64,000 nucleotides of DNA from Bryobacterales bacterium (GTDB lineage Bacteria > Acidobacteriota > Terriglobia > Bryobacterales > Bryobacteraceae). A program made the position numbers and the translations under genes. Of this stretch, positions 28,330 to 38,063 are shown piece by piece (positions within the stretch are counted from its first letter, which is position 1; every line of letters starts with the position of its first letter). The stretch lies in NCBI GenBank assembly GCA_003166865.1, contig PMUP01000068.1, forward strand, positions 62,001 to 126,000. Reading direction: 5' to 3'. Under the pieces are notes generated by a model that worked only from the letters and a program-made list of their open reading frames with translations, ran no database searches and had not been told where the DNA came from.

Positions 28330-31300
28330 TCACTTCCGAGGCGACCGAGCACCCGGCTTATACTGCCGCTCCTCCATCCAATGCAGGATCGCCGATCTCA
28401 AGAAGCGCACATTGGACTGAATCTTCACGTAGGGCAAGAGGCCGCGTTTCACATAGCTGTAGACCGTCTTCACGTCGATCCTGAGCAGCTCTTCCACTTC
28501 CTTTGCGGTCATAAGCTCGCTCGGATCAGGGGCGACCGCGTCGGGCGCGACCTGGGCTTCTTGACCGTCGAGAAAGGAAAACGTCTCCTCAGGAGTGAGG
28601 AACTTCACCTGCCGGTACTGCGCCGTGCTCAATGCCGCAACGAGCGCGTGTCGCGCGGAGGTCAGCAGCTTCTTTTCCGATGAGATGAGAATCACGTCTT
28701 GAAATCCGGCGGCCAGGCACTTTTGAACGTTGCCGATCTCATGTTGAGCATCGGTCGTGACCGACACCTCGCACGCAATCGCGCGGCTCCCCTTCTCCAA
28801 CGCCACGTCAACCGATCCAAGACCGTCGAGGATCGGTTTTTCAATGGCCACGGTATAGCCTCGGGCTTCAGCCCACCGCTTGATGAGTTGCTGAAGGTAT
28901 TTATGATGTTCGCCGCCGCGGCCGGGCGTTGGGGGCGCAACCGCTGGCGTTTCCTGAAGAGACTCCGAAGCCAGCTTCCCTTCAGGCAACGGAACCTCTA
29001 CCCGGATTTTCGTTTTCCTGCCCGGTGCTTCAGGTTCCATCCCGCCCGGAGCATGGCGTGCGCGGAGAATGGCCTCGACCTCATCCCGCTTTGCCGCGTA
29101 GCGTTCCCGCGATGATGCTACGATTTGCTCACGGCGAGCGGCTGCGATATTTGGCTCAACGGCCGGGAGCGGAACGGTTTTCAAATTGAAATCGTATTCT
29201 GCGCGCTCCAGCCGAACGATGGCCTCACCCACGCTCAGGTTCTGGAGATCCTTCGCCTTGAAGAACGAGAACCCCTCTTCGAGTTTCTTGGCATCGAAAT
29301 CGCCCAGACGGAAGCAGATGCGGGCGTAGGGGTTCGCGATCACCGCCGAGGCCACGTCACTGTCCCGGTTCGAAAGCTGATGGAGTTCTTGATGCGCGAG
29401 AATCAGCCCGAGGTTGTACTTGCGCGCGCCGGAGAGAATCGCGGCAAGCGACGGCGTGATGAAATTGTGGAACTCATCTATATATAAGTAGAACGGTGCC
29501 CGAGCCGAGGCGACCATGCTCTGCCGGCTTGTCGCGATCTGGTTGAGCTTCGAAACGACGAGCGTCCCGAGGAGATAGGAATTCTCCTCACCGATCAGCC
29601 CCTGCGCGAGCTTGGCGAGCAGGATCTTCCGGCCGTTCATGATCTCCGCGAAATCGATCCGATTCTCCTTCTGGGAGATCATGTAGCGGATGACCTTGGG
29701 CCGGAGGAACGTGTCGAGCCGCGTGAGGATCGGGCCTTGCGGTTTCCCCGTGAGCAGCGGGAATTCCTTCTGCCAGTAATAGACGACTTCGGAATCCTGG
29801 ACCGTTGCGAGAAACCGCTCCCGGAAGGCGGGCTCGACTAAGAATCGTCGCACGTCCGAAAGCGTCCCACCGTCCGTGCTTTCAAGAAAAGCGAGAATGG
29901 CATTCCCGAGGACCGTGGTCATCTGATCGCCGAAACTCGTCGAGAGTCGTTTGAAGACGGAGACCAAATCCGACGCCAAGAGGTTACGTTCGAGGTCCGA
30001 GTGCGCCGAGAGAATGTTGAAGCCGACTGGATACGCTTCGTCCGATGGATCGAGGAGCACAACATCCTTGATGCGCTGCTCGGGAATGCGGCCGATCACC
30101 TGATCGATGAGATCGCCGTGCGGGTCGAGGACCGCTACGCCGTCGCCGTTCTCGATATCCTGCACGATCATGTTCAAGAGCAGCGTCGACTTGCCGCTGC
30201 CGGAGGCGCCGATGAGATGCATGTGGCGAACGCGCTGCTCGCTGCTCATTGAAACGCGGACAGTCTTTCCGGCATGCTGATTAACGCCTAAGACAAGCGG
30301 ATGGCCAAACGCGAGCGACGGTGCGGATTTGGTCTTGCGCTCTTCGCGCTGGAGCTTGGCGGAGCGTGCAGACGCCGAGGGCAAGTGAACCAAGGAAACG
30401 AGCTCATCCCGGTTTACGATGAGGCCGGCGCGGCAGCTCTCTCGGGCAACGACATCGTTGCAGTGCTGGCCTTCGTCATAGGCATCGTTCGAAAGCGGTA
30501 TGAGTTCATTGCTCGCCGCCTCCGCGAACTGCCGCAGCGACTTGCCCATCCCCTCCGCGAGGTGCCAGGCTCGTTTGCTCTTCGGACTCTGGGCGGCAAC
30601 GCGGATCACCGCGGCGAAAAGCGGCGACGAAATCTTGTCGGCCGTTAGCTTTACCATGGCGGAATCATCCATGAAGAACGAGTCCCCGGCATCGTCCGTC
30701 ACCGCCCGGATCATGCTCTCCGGCCAGCGCTCACGGACCGGGACAAACAGCACCTGAAAGATGGCCGTGTCGGTTGCGCCGAGATCCGACATCGCGCCGA
30801 TCATTCCGGCCAAGGGATCGGGATCGAAGCGTTCAAACGAGCGGAGCGGGCGCATGAACTCTTTGGACAATCCGAACTCAACAACGGCGGAAGCCTTCGC
30901 GCCGGTTGTGTCCCAGAGCGCTTCGAGATACCCGTCATGCTCGGAGAGCGACACCTCGGGGAAATAGGCCTGGAGCTGTTCGCGCATTTGCCGTCGGTCG
31001 CTTTGGGCGGACGTGAGTTGTACGACGACTGTATCGCTCGTGCCGATGATTTCGAAGCTGGCCGGCCGGGCGACGTGGCCAAGACTCATGAGAAACTGTG
31101 CGGCGGCATCCTTCGTGATCTTTGTCTCCGGTGGCAAAACACCCCGCACTTCGATGAGCCGATGATGGTCGTCGAGATACGTCGGCTCAGGTTCCGCCTC
31201 GTCCGGTAGCTCGACGGTAACAGGACTCGCGGGCGCTTTGAATAACCCGTCTATTAATGAGCTAAGACGCGTAGCCCTTCGGCCATCGTCTACGCCCACG

Positions 31301-31449
31301 TTCGGCGTCGAAACGAAATGCCCGAAAAACGGTCGGAAGGGAGGTTCGAGCGCCACCGGCCGGTCAAAGACCTGCCATCCCCTCCCGCGTTTTTCCCAGG
31401 CAGAGAACTGGCGGGTTAGCGCCTCCCAAGCAGTACCATTGACCCCCAT
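28330..31449 (-). CDS. TraG/VirD4-like ATPase fused to nuclease-like and helix-turn-helix modules
   Basis: 1039 residues. Residues to about 380 lack motifs I recognise. A conjugative-coupling ATPase core follows: Walker A LIGASGSGKSTLL, VAVLDPHGDLID, Walker B YLYIDEFHNF and the later LILAHQELHQLS. After a charged linker (about 790-870) comes GSVDVALEKGSRAIACEVSV, resembling a PD-(D/E)xK core (D, then E-x-S). The last about 65 residues (MTAKEVEELLRIDVKTVYSY then VKRGLLPYVK) form an excisionase/MerR-type HTH_17. The protein would move or process DNA; the tail may direct it to specific sites. An unusual fusion. Confidence 0.8.
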   Translation of the reverse strand: MGVNGTAWEALTRQFSAWEKRGRGWQVFDRPVALEPPFRPFFGHFVSTPNVGVDDGRRATRLSSLIDGLFKAPASPVTVELPDEAEPEPTYLDDHHRLIEVRGVLPPETKITKDAAAQFLMSLGHVARPASFEIIGTSDTVVVQLTSAQSDRRQMREQLQAYFPEVSLSEHDGYLEALWDTTGAKASAVVEFGLSKEFMRPLRSFERFDPDPLAGMIGAMSDLGATDTAIFQVLFVPVRERWPESMIRAVTDDAGDSFFMDDSAMVKLTADKISSPLFAAVIRVAAQSPKSKRAWHLAEGMGKSLRQFAEAASNELIPLSNDAYDEGQHCNDVVARESCRAGLIVNRDELVSLVHLPSASARSAKLQREERKTKSAPSLAFGHPLVLGVNQHAGKTVRVSMSSEQRVRHMHLIGASGSGKSTLLLNMIVQDIENGDGVAVLDPHGDLIDQVIGRIPEQRIKDVVLLDPSDEAYPVGFNILSAHSDLERNLLASDLVSVFKRLSTSFGDQMTTVLGNAILAFLESTDGGTLSDVRRFLVEPAFRERFLATVQDSEVVYYWQKEFPLLTGKPQGPILTRLDTFLRPKVIRYMISQKENRIDFAEIMNGRKILLAKLAQGLIGEENSYLLGTLVVSKLNQIATSRQSMVASARAPFYLYIDEFHNFITPSLAAILSGARKYNLGLILAHQELHQLSNRDSDVASAVIANPYARICFRLGDFDAKKLEEGFSFFKAKDLQNLSVGEAIVRLERAEYDFNLKTVPLPAVEPNIAAARREQIVASSRERYAAKRDEVEAILRARHAPGGMEPEAPGRKTKIRVEVPLPEGKLASESLQETPAVAPPTPGRGGEHHKYLQQLIKRWAEARGYTVAIEKPILDGLGSVDVALEKGSRAIACEVSVTTDAQHEIGNVQKCLAAGFQDVILISSEKKLLTSARHALVAALSTAQYRQVKFLTPEETFSFLDGQEAQVAPDAVAPDPSELMTAKEVEELLRIDVKTVYSYVKRGLLPYVKIQSNVRFLRSAILHWMEERQYKPGARSPRK

Positions 31450-31459
31450 GATGCTGATC

Positions 31460-32158
31460 TCAGGCGGAAGCCCCGAAGTGCTTCATAATAGGCTTGCGTT
31501 CATCCTCGGAGAGGGCGCGAAGCCCCTTATTCGCCGTCATGCCATCGACAACTTCAAGGACGGCCTTATGCACTGCATCCCGGAACATCAAGGCGGTGTC
31601 GACTGCATAGAACGTCGGTGGTGCGAAGATCCGCTCGTAGACGCGTCCGACGAGCGGCATCGCCAGTACCGTACTCTCTCCCGCTATGGTTCCTTGCCGG
31701 ATGCCGCTGCCGATCAACCAGAGAAATGCAGGCACGCCAAACAGCGCGCAGCAGCCGCCGAACAAAATGCCCGTAAAGTATCCATTCGCCGCCGCGCCGA
31801 TCGCAGCTCCGATTGCGAACGCTAGATCGAACGCGATCATGACACCAAAAAGAAACGCCAAGGTATAGAGAAACCCAAACCGCAGCGGCGGCTCCGTCAG
31901 CCACCAGGACACGAAGAATCCCGTGCCGAACGGTGCGGCGCAGATATCGAACGCAAATTTTCCCCGCTGCGTGCGAAAGTACAGCCGGTTGGCGCTCGCA
32001 AGCCCGCCTTCCTTGTGTTCAACGCGGGTCCAGTGCGTTTGAGGGATGGACCGCGGCTCAAGGGCTTTTTCGACTGAGTTGTAGAATTCAACCGGCGACG
32101 CCTGGCAATTCACGATGAGTTGATGCCAATGGGTAATGAAGTCTATTTCTTTCGCCAT
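31460..32158 (-). CDS. Membrane protein of the mobile element, unknown function
   Basis: 232 residues; about four hydrophobic segments between residues 75 and 165 (FGFLYTLAFLFGVMIAFDLA, then AIGAAIGAAANGYF and GGCCALFGVPAFLWLIG), with soluble ends. It lies 10 bases upstream of the TraG-like gene on the same strand, so they are probably co-transcribed and could act together in DNA transfer. No family recognised. Confidence 0.65.
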   Translation of the reverse strand: MAKEIDFITHWHQLIVNCQASPVEFYNSVEKALEPRSIPQTHWTRVEHKEGGLASANRLYFRTQRGKFAFDICAAPFGTGFFVSWWLTEPPLRFGFLYTLAFLFGVMIAFDLAFAIGAAIGAAANGYFTGILFGGCCALFGVPAFLWLIGSGIRQGTIAGESTVLAMPLVGRVYERIFAPPTFYAVDTALMFRDAVHKAVLEVVDGMTANKGLRALSEDERKPIMKHFGASA

Positions 32159-32299
32159 CTGCTGCTCCGTCCTTTATGAGTAATGCTGCTTATTTTACTC
32201 CACTTGCAGGGCCGACATGCTTCGAGTTTTTCGGCCACTCATAACTGAGGATTTCAAGATCGCCGCAAACTCAGTCGGCGACCGGGAACCCTAGGAGTG

Positions 32300-34828
32300 T
32301 TATGGCTTCGCTGGCTCGAACTTTGCAAGGTCCGCATCACTCCACAGCCGTAGAGCCGTTGACGTGGATAGCCCCTGTACAGCAATGGTGCTGCCGCCGA
32401 TCTGCATGCCTATCAAGTCGAGCGTGTCCAAGTCAAACAGGGGCGCCCCTGCATCGGACTGTGCCGCCGTGCAGTTATGGCTAAAGACTTGAAGGTCTCG
32501 AGTCTGCCCAACTATAATTCCGAAACGCAGCCAAAGCTGGCCCCACTTGTTGGTTTGAAAAACTTTGGCAACGACTGGCAAACTGACCGGGTCTGGCACA
32601 CCGAGAAACCCTAACATTATCACGCGACGCCTAGGGTCATACGAATAGTTCTTGCTTACATTGGCTGGCTGCGGAAGTCTCGAAAGGTCCCCGTCAAGTT
32701 TCAGCAATGACACGCGGCCAACGTACTGCAGCCGGGTGACAGAAGCTACATCACTGTAGGCAGTATATTTTATCGACTTGCCGTCAGCACCTTGGAACAA
32801 AATATCCAATCTCGCATTCGGGTCACCCAGTTTGAAATTTTTCCACGCCTTGTTGACGCTAGAGGTGAGCAAAAGATTGTCCTTCAACAGTACACCTGTT
32901 CCTGAAACAGATGCCTTCTCGATTCCTGACTTGGGATCACGCACCATCAAGATTGTTTGCGCCACGGGAGATTGCTTCAAGAAGTTTTGGAGGCGTGCTT
33001 GAGCTCCCTGAATAGCGGGCTTCCAATCGGCATCCGTGGGAAGGTCAAAGGTTCCGTTCTCGACTCTAACCTTGGGTGGGCTTGTTATCAGCGCCAAGTT
33101 TTGTTCGGCTGCATGCTTCTGCGCTTCCGCCAACTCCGTTTTCGCCTGGGAGATAGCAACTTCCGTCTGGTACCTCTGGCTTTCGTTATAGGCCTTCACT
33201 TTCTGGAAAACGTATATGCCTGCGGCCACCAATGCAAAACAGAGGAATGTAGCCCCCTTACGAGTCCATCCCCGGTATCTGAGGCTTTTCGCACTCGCAG
33301 CAATGAATCGCTCTTCTTCTTCGCCCTTATCGATGTACTGTTTTGATTCTTGAATCTCCCCAAGAGTCAGCAGTGCCGCTTTATGTTTGGACCTATCCCA
33401 ATCCTTGGCCCTGGCAGCAAAAAGAAGCCTCTGCTTTCGGTTAGCAGCAAGCTCCGAAACCCACTCGATAAGGCTCGGCCAGTTTCGAATCAGGGTCTCA
33501 TGGGCAATTTCAAATAGATCTTCGTCGCTAATCCGACCTGGACTAAGTTTCAAAAGTCCAGCGGTGTGCCACTTATTCAACAGCCAATCCACTCGTTCGC
33601 GTGCGGCCAAAGCATGCAGCGCAAGACGTGAGCGTCGTTGTCTGGTCGCTTCGCTGCTGACGCCTACTACCACTAGGGATTCGAAGATATTGCGAGTTGT
33701 GTCTCGGTCTGCTCTAGTCGCAAGCCCATTCAATATTCTATCTGCCGCATTGCTCAGCAGATTCTGCGGGCTACCACCCAGATAGACATAAGCTTTCTCA
33801 GAGATGACATTGTCGACCTTTGTTTTCCAAAGTTCCAGCAGTGCAAATTGAAGCAAGGGTAGCCCGGCCGGTTCCCCTAGGACCGCAGCGACCAGACGGT
33901 GCACAAGCGGTTCTTCAAACCTTACACCATAAACAGCCGCCGGTACCGTGATGGCCTTTTGAAGGTCCGTTTCGCCCATAGGGGGCACGTTAAATCGCGC
34001 TGCCTCAACTAGTTCCTTGAGCATCGGCACCTTCGTAAGGTAGGTATCGAACTCACTCCGCATCGTGAGTACAATCCGGTGGGGACTACTCGGCGCGGCT
34101 CCTACCCTCAGGAGAAGGTCGAGGAACATTCGCCTTTCATCGTCGTTTTGAGCGACGGTGAATACTTCCTCAAACTGATCAACCACCAGTACGCTCGGCT
34201 GAAGGGAATCTTCGTCTAAACATCTTAATAGCGCGTCTGGATCTTGGCGAAGCCCGTTGACACCAAGTGCAGCCTCCAACGCCGCAAGCGGACTCGCGCT
34301 TGGTGTCAATGGGTTGATGTAATGCCATAATTCGCTATTCGGAATGATGCCGTGCTTGAGCGCTGGCAAGAGCCCCGCCAATACCACCGATGACTTTCCG
34401 CTGCCCGACAGACCCAAGACGCCAATGAGCCGGGCAGTCTTGAGTTTCTCGACCATTGCAAGCACTAAGTCGCGACGTCCAAAAAATACGAATTCGTCCT
34501 CCTGCTGAAACGCTTCGAGCCCTTTGTAGGGAGGTTTACCTCCGACTCGTTGGCGAAAATCGGCCAGTAGTAAGGGCTTGAAGGCACGATCATTCTCGGT
34601 TAGTATGCCTGTCCAAAAGCTCAGTAAAGTCTGCGCGTCGTTTCTGGTCTCCCAATCGTAAAACTGCTCGCCGCTCTTAACGGCACGGGAAGTGAAGTCC
34701 AGAATGGCAGGGATCATGAACCCTGGAAGTTCATGCTCGTTGTAGTTTGCCAGGCGTGCTAGCAACTCGGAATGGGCCTTGCGCAGCGTGGCGAACGACG
34801 AAAAACACTCCTCTACAGTAGTTGTCAT
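32300..34828 (-). CDS. STAND NTPase (nSTAND1-like) with membrane segment and degenerate trypsin-like domain
   Basis: 842 residues. After about 98 unassigned residues comes PPYKGLEAFQQEDEFVFFGR, Walker A GLSGSGKSS (about 139-147), Walker B VLVVDQFEE (about 213-221), sensor MRSEFD, then winged-helix/helical parts. One membrane segment (FLCFALVAAGIYVF, about 527-542) and a coiled coil lead to a trypsin-fold C-terminus: VSGTGVLLKDNLLLTSSV, VSLLKLDGDL, and QSDAGAPLFDLDTLDLIGMQ. Where active proteases have His, Asp and Ser, this has Ser/Val, Arg/Val and Ala, so it is probably a catalytically dead sensor. Last gene of the hydrolase-caspase-STAND operon (ATGA overlap). Confidence 0.85.
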   Translation of the reverse strand: MTTTVEECFSSFATLRKAHSELLARLANYNEHELPGFMIPAILDFTSRAVKSGEQFYDWETRNDAQTLLSFWTGILTENDRAFKPLLLADFRQRVGGKPPYKGLEAFQQEDEFVFFGRRDLVLAMVEKLKTARLIGVLGLSGSGKSSVVLAGLLPALKHGIIPNSELWHYINPLTPSASPLAALEAALGVNGLRQDPDALLRCLDEDSLQPSVLVVDQFEEVFTVAQNDDERRMFLDLLLRVGAAPSSPHRIVLTMRSEFDTYLTKVPMLKELVEAARFNVPPMGETDLQKAITVPAAVYGVRFEEPLVHRLVAAVLGEPAGLPLLQFALLELWKTKVDNVISEKAYVYLGGSPQNLLSNAADRILNGLATRADRDTTRNIFESLVVVGVSSEATRQRRSRLALHALAARERVDWLLNKWHTAGLLKLSPGRISDEDLFEIAHETLIRNWPSLIEWVSELAANRKQRLLFAARAKDWDRSKHKAALLTLGEIQESKQYIDKGEEEERFIAASAKSLRYRGWTRKGATFLCFALVAAGIYVFQKVKAYNESQRYQTEVAISQAKTELAEAQKHAAEQNLALITSPPKVRVENGTFDLPTDADWKPAIQGAQARLQNFLKQSPVAQTILMVRDPKSGIEKASVSGTGVLLKDNLLLTSSVNKAWKNFKLGDPNARLDILFQGADGKSIKYTAYSDVASVTRLQYVGRVSLLKLDGDLSRLPQPANVSKNYSYDPRRRVIMLGFLGVPDPVSLPVVAKVFQTNKWGQLWLRFGIIVGQTRDLQVFSHNCTAAQSDAGAPLFDLDTLDLIGMQIGGSTIAVQGLSTSTALRLWSDADLAKFEPAKP

Positions 34829-36903
34829 AACGCGTCCAGGGCGATGCCAATTTGTGATCGAATTTGCTTCAAGGACTCTGCACGGCGCAGATTTTCGTCG
34901 ACATCCAAGAATCGCTTACTTGCGTAAGCCCGAATACTTGGAAACGTTACACGCGCCTTTTGGATGTCCGCCTTCTCTATCGCGACACCTAGTTTCTTAC
35001 ACTCAAACTCAAGACTTCTCGCCCACTGCTCATGTTGTCCTTCACACGCTTTTTCTATAGCCTTACGCAGCGAATTCCACTCCTCAACGTAGGATTCAAC
35101 CAAGGAGGACTCCAAATTCATCTCGAAGATTCGAATTCTACCGTCGGCGGCCTGCCAAGCATCGTGTTCCTTTACGAGTCTTGTAAGTTCCGCGTGAGTT
35201 GTCTGGAGGGACTGCAGCCACAGACCAAACTCGGCCGGCGCTCCGTCCTCAACCTTTGATAGGCAGTCAATGAGCCGCTGGAACGGAAGGGCTTTAATCG
35301 CTTGCCGGATCCCACTGTTTGCGTAGCGTAGATGGTGATCGAGGAGAACCCACAGAGCATTGATCCCCTCCTCTAGGGATAGAGAATCTAGCGTCGATAG
35401 TGCGGCCCGAAGATGCACCTCGATCTTGGACATAGCTTCTTCAAATTCCTCAGAGGTGCTGGCGTCAAACGTAGGTCTTTCAAGCACCTTGCGGACCTCG
35501 CCAAAGATCTCCGCGATGGCCCCCGCGTAAAACTCCAGGTCTTGAGGCGTCTCTTCCGTAGGAAATGTCTTCTTAAGTTGGCGGATCATCGCTGCCTGTT
35601 CCTTGAGCACATGCAGATTCGCGTGGAGTTCCTTATAGTCCGTTAGCGTTTCTATCTGTGTACTTGCCTGGTCGAGTAAAAGGCGAAGCCCCTCCAGCCT
35701 GCTGACGACCGCTGAGTCCCTCAGAAATCCATGTAGACCCGAACGAGCATTGTGCGGTTGAGTAGTGGTGCGCCTAATCTTTTCCCGTGTGGAGGCCAGG
35801 AGATTGGGCGAAGTTCCCTCAGCTAAACACCAACGTTCCACGTTTGGACCAAAATTGAAGCGTTCACCGATGCGAAAAAGAAACTCCGTTAAGGGACGCG
35901 GTATTGGCTCGCCAGAGTTGGCAGTTTCATTACTCAGCGAAATCAGCATCTGTTGCAACGTCGCTTCCTTTGGAAGGGCTTCGCCTGCCGTCGAAATAAC
36001 TACCTGCAAATAGAGAACACGATAGTCCCCGTCCGAAACGGGCAACGCTCGGAGCAGGGTGTAAGCCCGGCCGGCGACAGTATAGTCCCCTGCCGGAGAC
36101 TCGCTACCCCACGGTGTTATGTATCCCTCGTACCCTCTGGTCTTTCTGTGAAGTGATCCTCGCCTTTGATAGCTTTGCTTCTCCAACTCGGCAAAAAAGT
36201 CGTCATCTTTGGGCCAGCCTTTTTGTTTGGAAAGACACTTGAGAGCAGCCCGAGAGAATTCTCCTCCTTCTTCTGCGCCTAGGTTCGTGGCGAATGCGTT
36301 GTCGACGGTCGCGTAGTAGCACACTTGGTCAACATTTCGAGAAGGCCGCATAGGCTGGTCAGTAGTGCCCACCTCGACTCCTGCCTTTTTTGCACACACA
36401 TCGGCCAAAAACATTTGCTTGGAAAACGTGGAGTATCGGTTTGACGCAAGATCCGTGAGAAAGTCGTCCCAGTTGAAAAGTAACGCAGGTTTTTGAGTCG
36501 TGTAGTCGCTGCAGAAGAAAATCCGTCGTCCACGGACATCTAGGGCCCCGTGGCCAGACCAGTATCCAAATAACCGAGACTCGTCCGGTATCCTTGGCTC
36601 GACCGGCAGCTTTGGAAGGCGCTCCCGCCAGAACGAATAAAGCGTCTCGTAGTCGGTCTGGCGATCAACATTGACGCCTAATACCTCTAGTTCGTGAACG
36701 TCAGCTTCAAGCTGCTGGCGAGCCGACGGCTCGTACCCATTCGGAGTCATACTCAAGAAAAGATAGATCTGTGACGGCGGTGTTTCTTGGTCGCGAAGCC
36801 ACTGCGCCATACTTGTAGCCGTCCGTGCAGGGCCGCGCACATTCCATCGACTATCTTGATCATAATGTTCAATGCCCGTGATGAAGCCGTAAGTGTTCAA
36901 CAT
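34825..36903 (-). CDS. Caspase-like cysteine protease with long helical C-terminus
   Basis: 692 residues. The first about 280 follow the C14 caspase fold: YGFITGIEHYDQDSRWNVRG opening, helix ATSMAQWLRDQ, catalytic His118 in YWSGHGAL, catalytic Cys170 in MFLADVCAKKAG, and a C-terminal basic/aromatic part. The dyad is intact. A middle segment (PLTEFLFRIGERFNFGPNVE) resembles modules seen beside STAND systems. The remaining about 300 residues are helical and could be adaptor or recruitment surface. It overlaps both neighbours (7 and 4 bases), so stoichiometric production is likely. Probable effector or activator protease. Confidence 0.82.
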   Translation of the reverse strand: MLNTYGFITGIEHYDQDSRWNVRGPARTATSMAQWLRDQETPPSQIYLFLSMTPNGYEPSARQQLEADVHELEVLGVNVDRQTDYETLYSFWRERLPKLPVEPRIPDESRLFGYWSGHGALDVRGRRIFFCSDYTTQKPALLFNWDDFLTDLASNRYSTFSKQMFLADVCAKKAGVEVGTTDQPMRPSRNVDQVCYYATVDNAFATNLGAEEGGEFSRAALKCLSKQKGWPKDDDFFAELEKQSYQRRGSLHRKTRGYEGYITPWGSESPAGDYTVAGRAYTLLRALPVSDGDYRVLYLQVVISTAGEALPKEATLQQMLISLSNETANSGEPIPRPLTEFLFRIGERFNFGPNVERWCLAEGTSPNLLASTREKIRRTTTQPHNARSGLHGFLRDSAVVSRLEGLRLLLDQASTQIETLTDYKELHANLHVLKEQAAMIRQLKKTFPTEETPQDLEFYAGAIAEIFGEVRKVLERPTFDASTSEEFEEAMSKIEVHLRAALSTLDSLSLEEGINALWVLLDHHLRYANSGIRQAIKALPFQRLIDCLSKVEDGAPAEFGLWLQSLQTTHAELTRLVKEHDAWQAADGRIRIFEMNLESSLVESYVEEWNSLRKAIEKACEGQHEQWARSLEFECKKLGVAIEKADIQKARVTFPSIRAYASKRFLDVDENLRRAESLKQIRSQIGIALDAL

Positions 36904-38063
36904 TGATCCGCTCCCTTAAGGAATTTGCCGATGGCAGCCCATGTATCGTCTTGCGCCAAATAGGCTCCGTGTGACTCCGGGAAAGGCCGCATTGATGAAA
37001 TTTCTCGATCCACTGCCACAGGAAACAGTCGCTGCGCGACGTAGCTAAGAAAATCGTTTCGGTCGTACAGATTAAGCCACGGTGGAAACGTGAGAGGAAG
37101 GCTGCGGGTCTCTTGAATAAATCGCATCGCACCGAGCTCAAATAGCAGTGGCGCCTGCGAGCCGAAGGTTATAAGCCCAGCGACGGCCGGAGCATCCCGC
37201 ATCGCGAGGAGATCGACGCAAGCTACTCCACCTAGGCTGTGTGCCATTAGATATACTGGTGCCGTTGGGGAGTTCCGAATTTTTTCTCGGATGAAGCTCC
37301 TTATCCTATCGCCGTTTGCCTGGTACAACAGGATGTCTCCGATGACGAACGCTGCGCTCTCGCTCCAGGCATTCCGATAGCGGCGTCCGACCGACGTGCC
37401 AATCTTGGCAAGGAATGATTTCAGAAAATCACCCAAACCAAAGACACTCTCCCCCCAATCGACCAGCAAACGGTCTACCATCTGGTCTCGCAGTTTGTGA
37501 CCGGGTCCGCAAAATCCGCTCAGCTGCGCCCGATTGCACAATTCTGCCACCACGGCGCGGCCAAGTTCGTAGCTAACATCCGGAGTTTGTTCACCGCTGG
37601 CCGCGTACGCCCGAGCTGGAACATCAGAATCCTCGACGATGAAGGTCCAAGCTGACGGCCAAAATGCTTGGAGATCAGAAACCCTCAGCAGTTCCAGGAA
37701 CTCGGACGATGGCTGGTAGCGTTTAATGTTCTCCCAGACTACCTCATTCCTTGCCAAATCGCCGGGAATCGGGGCATCATTGACTCCCGCCGAACGCTCA
37801 ATAGTAAACGGACGTAAATTGTGAAAGGGATCGTCGTACAGGTAGTACCATTGGAGATCGTCATCGGAAAGGTCAGCTGGAGTTGGGTCTGGGAGGCTGA
37901 GACCGTCGAATCTGGCACCGAGAGCATCCCCCCACTCGCACGGGATGAGCTCGTAATCTAACGCATATTGCTTTAACTTCAAGGCGGCGTTATGAAAGGC
38001 TGGCTGGTAGTCTCTGATTCGCACGCCGGTACCATGAACGAGCACAATCGCACCATTCGCCAT
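36897..38063 (-). CDS. Alpha/beta hydrolase (lipase/esterase-like), first gene of the conflict operon
   Basis: 388 residues starting MANGAIVLVHGTGVRIRDYQ: HGTG (10-13) is the oxyanion motif. The nucleophile elbow is AHSLGG (Ser about 275), with candidate Asp in NLYDRND (about 333-336) and His in ESHGAY (about 364). GGGAGG-type site GGGAGG lies 9 bases before the ATG. No signal peptide is seen, so it acts in the cytosol. In this operon it may be the toxic effector, for example a phospholipase or esterase released by protease action; that is inference. Confidence 0.82.
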   Translation of the reverse strand: MANGAIVLVHGTGVRIRDYQPAFHNAALKLKQYALDYELIPCEWGDALGARFDGLSLPDPTPADLSDDDLQWYYLYDDPFHNLRPFTIERSAGVNDAPIPGDLARNEVVWENIKRYQPSSEFLELLRVSDLQAFWPSAWTFIVEDSDVPARAYAASGEQTPDVSYELGRAVVAELCNRAQLSGFCGPGHKLRDQMVDRLLVDWGESVFGLGDFLKSFLAKIGTSVGRRYRNAWSESAAFVIGDILLYQANGDRIRSFIREKIRNSPTAPVYLMAHSLGGVACVDLLAMRDAPAVAGLITFGSQAPLLFELGAMRFIQETRSLPLTFPPWLNLYDRNDFLSYVAQRLFPVAVDREISSMRPFPESHGAYLAQDDTWAAIGKFLKGADQC

